Assembly: GCA_947459465.1 (NCBI GenBank)
Contig: CANHDS010000006.1
Coordinates: 1-13,151, forward strand
Source of the DNA: Burkholderiaceae bacterium
Lineage (GTDB): Bacteria; Pseudomonadota; Gammaproteobacteria; Burkholderiales; Burkholderiaceae
Direction of reading: 5' to 3'
DNA length: 13,151 nucleotides
Shown: in pieces, positions 7,459 to 13,151 of the stretch
Layout of the letters: the number at the start of each line of letters is the position of its first letter
Position numbering within the stretch: the first letter of the stretch is position 1
The notes under the pieces: generated by a model
Seen by the model: only the letters and a program-made list of their open reading frames with translations
The model's database searches: none
What the model was told of the DNA's origin: nothing
Program-made: the position numbers and the translations under genes

Positions 7459-8031
7459 ATGGGAAATCGACTATCAAAAATTGCAACCCGGACCGGCGAT
7501 GCTGGCATGACTGGTCTTGGCGATGGCAGCCGCGTTGAAAAGGATCATTTGCGCATCTGCGCCATGGGTGATGTTGATGAGCTGAATTCACAAATTGGGG
7601 TTTTAATGACCCACGAGTTCCCTTCCTCGGTTGCATCCGATCTTCAAGCGTTGCTATTGCGAGTTCAGCATGATTTATTTGATTTGGGGGGCGAGCTCTG
7701 TATCCCGAATTACACGCTATTAAAAATTGAGCAAGTCGAGCAACTCGATACTTGGTTGGCTCACTACAATGCCAACCTTCCTCCGCTCAAAGAATTTATC
7801 TTGCCAGGAGGAACTCGTGCAGCGGCTCAGGCGCATATCTGCCGAACAGTCTGCCGACGGGCCGAGCGCTCCATTGTCAAATTAGGTTGGGTTGATCCAA
7901 TAGCTGACTCCCCACGTCAATACGTCAATCGTTTATCTGATCTACTGTTTGTGCTTGCTCGTGTTTTAAATCAAGCTGCTGGTGGCCAAGATGTTCTTTG
8001 GAAGAATCAAAATAAACCGCACGACAGTTAG
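7459..8031 (+). CDS. Corrinoid (cob(I)alamin) adenosyltransferase, PduO type
   Basis: A 190-residue enzyme that transfers the adenosyl group of ATP to cob(I)alamin, giving adenosylcobalamin, the coenzyme of enzymes such as methylmalonyl-CoA mutase. Family blocks: the N-terminal ATP-binding TRTGDAGMTGLGDGSR (10-25), MGDVDELNSQIG (36-47), FILPGGT (113-119), the helix with CRRAER (132-137) and YVNRLSDLLFVLAR (155-168). The length and all-helical make-up fit PduO/MMAB/YvqK proteins; sequence alone does not say whether it serves salvage or de novo synthesis. The frame is open back to 7345, but that stretch is antisense to glcD; the family's usual N-terminus and the TATAAT box favour ATG 7459. It is a lone plus-strand gene between two minus-strand operons. 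No other cobalamin gene and no cobalamin riboswitch is visible nearby. Confidence 0.94.
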   Translation: MGNRLSKIATRTGDAGMTGLGDGSRVEKDHLRICAMGDVDELNSQIGVLMTHEFPSSVASDLQALLLRVQHDLFDLGGELCIPNYTLLKIEQVEQLDTWLAHYNANLPPLKEFILPGGTRAAAQAHICRTVCRRAERSIVKLGWVDPIADSPRQYVNRLSDLLFVLARVLNQAAGGQDVLWKNQNKPHDS

Positions 8032-8039
8032 AAAGAAAT

Positions 8040-8059
8040 AACGCGGCCAAAGCCGCGTT
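8040..8059 (-). terminator. Intrinsic terminator after aroG, possibly bidirectional
   Basis: A perfect 8-base-pair stem (AACGCGGC, 8040-8047, with GCCGCGTT, 8052-8059) encloses a 4-base loop. On the minus strand it is followed by ATTTCTTTCT, a U-rich tail, and lies 18 bases beyond the aroG stop. On the plus strand the following bases are not U-rich, so it should end aroG transcription well and the adenosyltransferase transcript less well. Confidence 0.75.
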
Positions 8060-8077
8060 CATCATCAAAATGATTAA

Positions 8078-9199
8078 CTAGGCGCGCCGCCTTTTACGAA
8101 CTGCTTGAGCAAGACGTTCGAGCACCTTCACCGAATCATCCCAGTTAATGCAGGCATCGGTAATGCTCTTGCCATATTCCAACTGTTTTGGATCATCTTT
8201 TCCTGGGGTGAACTTCTGGGCGCCAGCATGCAAATGACTCTCAATCATGACGCCAAAGATCTTGCGGGACCCGCGTTCGATTTGTTCAGCAACATTATTG
8301 GCAACATCAATCTGACGTTGATGCTGTTTACTTGAATTAGCATGCGAGAGATCAACCATCAAAGAAGCCGGTAACTTTGCTGCCTCTAATTCAGCACACG
8401 CTGCTTCTACATACTTTGCTTCGTAATTAGGTTCTTTACCTCCCCGCAGAATCACATGGCAGTCTTTATTACCTTTGGTTTCAACGATTGCGACCTGACC
8501 ATTTTTATGGACCGATAAAAAATGATGTGGTCGATGTGCCGCTTGGATCGCATCGGTTGCAATTTTGATATTGCCATCAGTCCCATTCTTAAATCCGATT
8601 GGCGCCGATAGCCCAGAGCTCAGTTCACGGTGAACTTGGCTCTCAGTGGTTCTTGCGCCAATTGCTCCCCACGAAATCAGATCAGCTATGTATTGGGGTG
8701 AGATCACATCAAGAAACTCGCTACCGGCTGGCATACCCAGGCGATTAATTTCCATGAGAACTTGGCGTGCAATTCGAAGACCTTCTTCGATTTTAAAACT
8801 TTCATCCAGATAGGGGTCATTAATGAGCCCCTTCCAGCCGACTGTAGTTCGAGGTTTTTCAAAATAAACGCGCATCACAATCTCAAGATCATCGGCCAAA
8901 CGCAAGCGCTCTCTCATAAGGCGCTGGCAGTACTCTAGAGCTGCAGAAGGATCATGGATCGAGCAAGGGCCAATGATCACCAAGAGACGATCGTCTTTGC
9001 CATGAATGAGGTTACGAATCTTTTCCCGAGTGCGACCAATTAATTTTTCAGTTGGTGTGCCTGAGATTGGAAAAAACCGAATTAAATGCTCGGGGGGCGG
9101 TAAAACAGTAATGTTGCCGACACGTTGATCATCGGTCGCAGAGGTTTTATCTAAGCTTGCGTACCAGTTTTCTTGGGGGGTGTAGGGTTTTGTGCTCAT
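8078..9199 (-). CDS. aroG: 3-deoxy-7-phosphoheptulonate (DAHP) synthase, class I, AroG-like
   Basis: It condenses phosphoenolpyruvate with erythrose 4-phosphate, the first and feedback-controlled step of the shikimate pathway. The protein has 373 residues from ATG 9199. Key blocks: IIGPCSIHDP with metal ligand C79, MRVYFEKPRTT (109-119), GWKGLINDP, SWGAIGARTTESQVHREL (176-193), GFKNGTDG (202-209), LRGGKEPNY and DLSHANSSKQ. With an 18-residue offset, E. coli AroG effector residues P150, S180 and S211 match P168, S198 and S229. The FLSV context of S229 looks more like the Phe-sensitive AroG than AroF, so Phe control is likely but inferred. ATG 9199 has GGAG three bases upstream; an in-frame ATG at 9208 would add MEI and cannot be excluded. 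It is the last gene of the yhdP-nit-tldD-aroG run. Confidence 0.96.
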   Translation of the reverse strand: MSTKPYTPQENWYASLDKTSATDDQRVGNITVLPPPEHLIRFFPISGTPTEKLIGRTREKIRNLIHGKDDRLLVIIGPCSIHDPSAALEYCQRLMRERLRLADDLEIVMRVYFEKPRTTVGWKGLINDPYLDESFKIEEGLRIARQVLMEINRLGMPAGSEFLDVISPQYIADLISWGAIGARTTESQVHRELSSGLSAPIGFKNGTDGNIKIATDAIQAAHRPHHFLSVHKNGQVAIVETKGNKDCHVILRGGKEPNYEAKYVEAACAELEAAKLPASLMVDLSHANSSKQHQRQIDVANNVAEQIERGSRKIFGVMIESHLHAGAQKFTPGKDDPKQLEYGKSITDACINWDDSVKVLERLAQAVRKRRRA

Positions 9200-9216
9200 A
9201 ATCTCCATTCTAAAGC

Positions 9217-9244
9217 CTGATAGGAGTCAATGCGAGCCAATCAA
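9217..9244 (-). promoter_or_regulatory. Weak candidate promoter before aroG
   Basis: TTGATT (9244-9239) and TATCAG (9222-9217), 16 bases apart on the minus strand, each match the sigma-70 consensus at four of six positions. A start near 9210 would leave a short leader with the GGAG used by ATG 9199. It could give aroG some transcription of its own, but the match is poor. Confidence 0.15.
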
Positions 9245-9246
9245 AG

Positions 9247-10743
9247 TCAGGCGGTGCCCCCAACCGTCATTTCGTCAATTCGCAAGGTTGGCTGGCCCAC
9301 GCCAACGGGGACACTTTGACCTTCTTTACCACATACGCCCACCCCACTATCTAAACGAAGGTCATTGCCAATCATGCTCACTTGCTTGAGGGATTCTGGG
9401 CCATTACCAATGATGGTCGCCCCTTTGACGGGGTATTGAATCTTGCCCTTTTCAACCCAATAAGCGACCGAGGCGGAAAATACAAATTTGCCACTCGTGA
9501 TGTCGACTTGCCCGCCGCCAAAGTTCACGGCATAAAGACCCCGATCAATACTAGCCACAATTTCTTGTGGATCATAGTGACCCGATAGCATATAGGTGTT
9601 GGTCATGCGGGGTAGGGGAAGCGAGGCAAAGCTTTCACGCCGTCCATTACCGGTCAGTGGCATTCCCATCAAGCGTGCATTAAGGCTGTCTTGGATATAA
9701 CCTTTTAAAACTCCGTCCTCAATCAAAGTGGTGCATTGTGTGGGCGTTCCCTCATCATCCATATTGAGCGAGCCACGTCGTCCAGTGAGTGTTCCATCAT
9801 CAACTACGGTGACACCTTTGGCGGCCACACGCTGACCAATGCGTCCAGAAAACGCAGAGGACCCTTTCCGATTAAAGTCCCCTTCGAGGCCGTGACCAAT
9901 GGCTTCATGAAGCAGCACACCAGGCCAGCCTGGTCCCATCACAACAGTCATCGGGCCAGCGGGTGCTGGACGAGAATCAAGATTAAGAAGAGCTTGATCA
10001 ACTGCTTCATCGACCCACTGATCAAGGCGATGGGTATCAAAGAAACCATAGTCAGCGCGCGCTCCACCGCCAGCCGAGCCTGATTCTCGACGACCATTTT
10101 GTTCAGCAATGACATGAATTGACACCCGAACGAGCGGTCGAATATCGGCTGCTAATAAACCATTGGAACGCGCTACCATCACCACATCAAATTCACCAGC
10201 AAGACTTGCCATGACTTGGATGATGCGAGGATCACGCGCTTTCGCCCGCCGTTCAATTCCTTCGAGTAACGCAATCTTTTCAGGAGGGGTTAATGAGTCC
10301 AATGGGTTGTAGGCACTATAGAGAGCAGGGCTCGCCTGTGTCGATACCGAAAGGGGGGCGCGGACCTTGACCTTTCCCCCCTTGGGGCCAATTACGCGCG
10401 TGGCATGCGCAGCCTTTAATAAAGCCTCAGAACTAATGACATCCGAATAGGCAAATGCTGTTTTATCGCCCGAGATCGCACGAATGCCAACACCTTGATC
10501 AATATGAAAGCTACCAGATTTCACAATGCCTTCTTCTAGGCTCCATTGCTCACTGCGTGTGTGTTGAAAATATAAATCTGCATCATCTAGGCGATGCGCA
10601 TGCATCACGCCAAAGAGTTCATCAAGCTTAGAGGGGTTTAAACCATTGGGCTTGAGTAAAAAAGAATGAGCAATATCAAGTGACTCTTGGGGATTGATCG
10701 GCTTTGTAATCTGAGAAATGGCTAGTGAGTTCATAGTATTCAT
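9247..10743 (-). CDS. tldD: Metalloprotease TldD
   Basis: TldD and its partner TldE (PmbA) form a zinc protease that degrades unfolded peptides and matures some peptide antibiotics and antitoxins. The zinc motif HEAIGHGLEGDF is near residue 279, within the family block GPGWPGVLLHEAIGHG. The conserved C-terminal GVCGKEGQSVPVGVGQPTL holds the expected third zinc ligand Cys (about residue 471). From ATG 10743 the protein has 498 residues, normal for the family. That ATG overlaps the upstream stop as TGATG. A GTG at 10746 would add one residue, and Met at 10734 (MNSLAISQ) is another option; no strong Shine-Dalgarno sequence settles it. TldE is not in this window and would have to be encoded elsewhere. 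The yhdP-tldD neighbourhood is shared with E. coli. Confidence 0.96.
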   Translation of the reverse strand: MNTMNSLAISQITKPINPQESLDIAHSFLLKPNGLNPSKLDELFGVMHAHRLDDADLYFQHTRSEQWSLEEGIVKSGSFHIDQGVGIRAISGDKTAFAYSDVISSEALLKAAHATRVIGPKGGKVKVRAPLSVSTQASPALYSAYNPLDSLTPPEKIALLEGIERRAKARDPRIIQVMASLAGEFDVVMVARSNGLLAADIRPLVRVSIHVIAEQNGRRESGSAGGGARADYGFFDTHRLDQWVDEAVDQALLNLDSRPAPAGPMTVVMGPGWPGVLLHEAIGHGLEGDFNRKGSSAFSGRIGQRVAAKGVTVVDDGTLTGRRGSLNMDDEGTPTQCTTLIEDGVLKGYIQDSLNARLMGMPLTGNGRRESFASLPLPRMTNTYMLSGHYDPQEIVASIDRGLYAVNFGGGQVDITSGKFVFSASVAYWVEKGKIQYPVKGATIIGNGPESLKQVSMIGNDLRLDSGVGVCGKEGQSVPVGVGQPTLRIDEMTVGGTA

Positions 10744-11564
10744 CACATAAGCTTACGATGTTTTAGGGCAGGCAGTTTGGAGCGCACTTCTTCGAGTGCA
10801 GACAAGTCGAGTTCTCCAAGAACAAACCCTTCTCCAGCGGGGAGTTCAGATACGATTTTGCCCCAAGGATCAATCAGCATCGATTGGCCCCAAGTGCGAC
10901 GTTGGTTCTGATGAAGGCCACCTTGGGCGGATGCCAAAAAATAGCACTGGTTTTCGATTGCCCGGGCGCGTAACAAAATCTCCCAGTGGTCTTTACCTGT
11001 TGTATGGGTAAATGCAGCCGGGATGACCTGGCAGTCAACCTCGGGCTGTTGTCGATATAACTCTGGAAATCGCAAGTCATAGCAAATACTTAAACCAAAT
11101 ACCCATTCATGATCACCATGTTGAATGCGAACCGTAGTGGTTTGATTACCTGCTTCAATGGTTTCAGATTCTTGGTAACGCTCGTGCGAAGTCTGAAACC
11201 CAAATAGATGAATCTTGTCGTAACGGGCAATGCATTGGCCTTGAGGATCAAACACCAAGCTTGCATTAAGAACTTTTTGGGGGTCGCTGGACTTAAGCGG
11301 TATAGTTCCTGCAATTAAAAAGACTCGCTGTTTATGGGCGAGATCTTGAAGCGCGTCTTGTATGGGACCATGACCAAAGGACTCTCGCACCTTCACTTTG
11401 TCGGTATCAGCGAGACCCATCAGGCAAAAATACTCAGGAAGCGCAATGACCACTGCTCCCTGGTCGGAGGCTTTTTTGATGAGTCGTTCAGCTGAGCGCA
11501 GATTGTCTGCGACATCGGCAGATGAAATCATCTGAATGGCGGCCACTGTTAATTTTTTTCCCAT
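10743..11564 (-). CDS. Carbon-nitrogen hydrolase, Nit1-like (probable deaminated glutathione amidase)
   Basis: A 273-residue nitrilase-superfamily amidohydrolase. The catalytic Glu-Lys-Cys triad is visible: E44 in IALPEYF, K117 in ARYDKIHLFGF and C161 in LSICYDLRFPELYR. The last two blocks are those of the Nit1/NitFhit branch, whose studied members hydrolyse deaminated glutathione, a side product of transaminases. The substrate is inferred from that likeness; an omega-amidase (Nit2) or another amide hydrolase remains possible. No signal peptide is seen, so it is cytoplasmic. It lies between yhdP (28 bases upstream) and tldD (overlapping TGATG). From memory a nitrilase gene at this place recurs in beta- and gammaproteobacteria. 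The ribosome-binding region, GGTGG just before the ATG, can fold into a hairpin. Confidence 0.9.
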   Translation of the reverse strand: MGKKLTVAAIQMISSADVADNLRSAERLIKKASDQGAVVIALPEYFCLMGLADTDKVKVRESFGHGPIQDALQDLAHKQRVFLIAGTIPLKSSDPQKVLNASLVFDPQGQCIARYDKIHLFGFQTSHERYQESETIEAGNQTTTVRIQHGDHEWVFGLSICYDLRFPELYRQQPEVDCQVIPAAFTHTTGKDHWEILLRARAIENQCYFLASAQGGLHQNQRRTWGQSMLIDPWGKIVSELPAGEGFVLGELDLSALEEVRSKLPALKHRKLM

Positions 11565-11566
11565 AT

Positions 11567-11593
11567 ACCACCAAATACTAAAGCTTTAGTGGT
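11567..11593 (-). promoter_or_regulatory. Hairpin over the ribosome-binding site of the Nit-family gene
   Basis: On the minus strand ACCACTAAA (11593-11585) pairs with TTTGGTGGT (11575-11567): nine pairs including one G-U, with a nine-base loop. The 3' arm holds GGTGG, the only plausible Shine-Dalgarno sequence, and the 5' arm begins with the last A of the yhdP stop codon. A competing 14-base perfect palindrome, ACTAAAGCTTTAGT (11577-11590), lies inside. With the pairing in place the start would be masked; ribosomes finishing yhdP would open it. This is a structural reading by eye. Confidence 0.4.
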
Positions 11594-13151
11594 TAGTTGG
11601 CAGGTGCGGGAGTGGATGGGGCTGACTTTGTTGGAGTTGCCGCTGGCGGCATCTTTTGTTCACGCAGTAGATTTCGGGAACGAATCGTCTCAAGCACTTT
11701 TGGATCTAGGGGTTGACCATTTTGGTCAAGTGGGATCACATCTGGCTTGTCCCAGCCTCCCTGCACTAGATAATCGGTCTGAAGGGTACGGTTGAGTTGA
11801 TTACTGATTAAATATTGACCAATTAGGGCGCTTGCGCCAATGATCGGATTGACTGCAAAGAGTGCTAGGGCACCAGCAGTTGCATCAATCGTGGGGAAGA
11901 CAGTGATGCGTAAGTCTTGGGTTTGCTTAGGAATATTCACCAGGCCGCTGGTAGCTACACGCGCTTGATTAAGTTGCATCGTAAAGTTTTGCGTTCGTGC
12001 AACACCATTACGTAAAACAAAGTCACCGGATAGAGTATTAAAGCTAGTTCCAGGCGTAACTACATTACCAAGACTACCCTGAATGTCAAAGCTTGCAAAT
12101 TTTAATAAGCTTTGTAAGCTAAATACGCCAATGATTTTGGCAAATCCAGAGTCCACTTGAAGTAAACGACCATTTTCCAGATTGAGCTTCACATTACCTG
12201 CCAGGGTATCAAAGCTAGGGTTGTACGGCGGACCACTCCAATCTAACTTAGCACTGATTGTTCCTTTACCACCCTCAACTGCTTTTGGATTACCCCAGTA
12301 TGTAACGACTGCCCCCAAATCCTTGATCTGTGATGTTGTGTCAATAACGACGCGTTCATTATTTCCTTGGGCGTCACTGGTCCATTCACCAGTCACGGTT
12401 GATGATGAACTCGCATTATTAATTTTGAGGCTTTCAATCGTGATCCGGTTCGTACTATTTCGCGTCGTGATTGATATAGCACCTGGCTTATATTGATTAG
12501 CGCTGAAGTCATTAATACTTAGATCAAGTTCTGGAATCGCATTAAGTGATACCTCCTTATCAGCAGACGCGGTTGAATTCCCTACCTTTAGTAATCTTGG
12601 AGGAATGTATAAACGAACTAATTTTCCTTTGAGCAGATCAGCGCCTTTTCTCTCTTGATACTGAACGTCGCCCTCCAGGTTGGGAGATTTCAAATTGACC
12701 TGCCAAGTATCGCTAACCAATTTAGCGCTCACATTGAGATTGGGCCATGTGCGATTCATGGCAAGCGCCTGATTAACTCGTGCTGTAAATACACGAAGTC
12801 CATCGGCACTATCAATGGTAGGGGCCGTGTTGGAATTATTCGTTCTGAGTTTCACGCCCTCATCGGAAAATAAAAGCCGATGCCAAGCGTCAATATTGAG
12901 ATCATTTGCTTGAAGATTAAGACCAAGGGCTCGGTCAGGAATGATGGCTGGGGCACCAATCCCAATTCCTTGGGCTATCACGCCATCCATCCCCCGCCTT
13001 CCTTGCAAAGTAATGGTTTTCCCAATTTGCGCAGACCATTGTGCAACTCGCTTGGGCGCCCCCTCGCTTGCGTTGGACTGATACCTGAAAATACCATTTA
13101 ACTTATTACCCTTTTTGATACTGAGGGGTTCAGGAAGGGAGGTACTAAGAC
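11593..13151 (-). CDS. yhdP: YhdP family AsmA-like envelope protein, C-terminal part (partial)
   Basis: The frame is open to the right edge, so the N-terminus, with its expected membrane anchor, is missing; 518 residues are visible. The sequence is rich in alternating beta-type segments, as in AsmA-like, TamB and YhdP proteins. The C-terminal block with LDWSGPP (about visible residues 302-308), then GLVNIPKQTQDLRITVFPTI and the hydrophobic segment IIGASALIGQYLISNQLNR, fits the conserved AsmA-like C region of the YhdP (DUF3971) family. In E. coli YhdP spans the periplasm and, with TamB and YdbH, moves phospholipids to the outer membrane. The last 20 or so residues are rich in Pro, Ala, Thr and Ser and look disordered. 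A TTG at 13008 is only an internal codon. In E. coli yhdP also lies just upstream of tldD, which supports the call. Confidence 0.88.
   Translation of the reverse strand, partial: LSTSLPEPLSIKKGNKLNGIFRYQSNASEGAPKRVAQWSAQIGKTITLQGRRGMDGVIAQGIGIGAPAIIPDRALGLNLQANDLNIDAWHRLLFSDEGVKLRTNNSNTAPTIDSADGLRVFTARVNQALAMNRTWPNLNVSAKLVSDTWQVNLKSPNLEGDVQYQERKGADLLKGKLVRLYIPPRLLKVGNSTASADKEVSLNAIPELDLSINDFSANQYKPGAISITTRNSTNRITIESLKINNASSSSTVTGEWTSDAQGNNERVVIDTTSQIKDLGAVVTYWGNPKAVEGGKGTISAKLDWSGPPYNPSFDTLAGNVKLNLENGRLLQVDSGFAKIIGVFSLQSLLKFASFDIQGSLGNVVTPGTSFNTLSGDFVLRNGVARTQNFTMQLNQARVATSGLVNIPKQTQDLRITVFPTIDATAGALALFAVNPIIGASALIGQYLISNQLNRTLQTDYLVQGGWDKPDVIPLDQNGQPLDPKVLETIRSRNLLREQKMPPAATPTKSAPSTPAPAN

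Noticed and set aside
9200-9246. An attenuator or leader peptide controlling aroG
   Set aside because: The gap is under 50 bases and has no Phe-, Tyr- or Trp-rich short frame and no paired terminator/antiterminator hairpins.
1-13151. CRISPR arrays, tRNA or rRNA genes, insertion sequences, phage or defence genes
   Set aside because: No regularly spaced repeats, RNA gene signatures, transposase or integrase motifs or terminal repeats were seen; all sizeable frames belong to housekeeping families.

Overview
The window looks like ordinary core chromosome of a betaproteobacterium in the Burkholderiales. The protein sequences, the moderate base composition (by eye a little under half G+C) and the gene order recG-oxyR-ubiA / proC-yggS-glcFED fit a Polynucleobacter-like freshwater bacterium. 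The genus is an inference from remembered gene order and protein style; no search was run. All large frames are intact, there is no sign of mobile DNA, and no stretch over 300 bases lacks a gene. Coding density is very high, with gaps of 1 to 47 bases and several stop/start overlaps.

Layout. (1) Bases 2-1957, plus strand: the 3' end of recG, then oxyR (peroxide-sensing LysR regulator), then ubiA (4-hydroxybenzoate polyprenyltransferase of ubiquinone synthesis), tightly packed. (2) Bases 1959-7423, minus strand, read right to left: glcD-glcE-glcF-yggS-proC, with 2-base gaps or 4-base ATGA overlaps, almost certainly one operon. GlcDEF oxidises glycolate to glyoxylate, YggS keeps pyridoxal phosphate in balance and ProC makes proline. 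The operon converges on ubiA with one base between the stop codons. (3) Bases 7459-8031, plus strand: a PduO-type cob(I)alamin adenosyltransferase, transcribed away from glcD across a 35-base gap. A TATAAT box lies so close to its start codon that the mRNA may be leaderless. (4) Bases 8040-8059: a GC-rich hairpin terminator, best oriented for the minus strand. (5) Bases 8078-13151, minus strand, read right to left: a partial yhdP (AsmA-like envelope protein), a Nit-family amidohydrolase, tldD (metalloprotease) and aroG (DAHP synthase, first step of aromatic amino acid synthesis), a likely second operon ending at the terminator.

I found no new multi-gene system. What deserves a second look is small-scale control of translation and transcription: a non-AUG start for ubiA, likely leaderless starts, an unusual glcD start region with a six-codon overlapping frame, and a hairpin that covers the ribosome-binding site of the Nit-family gene and overlaps the yhdP stop codon.
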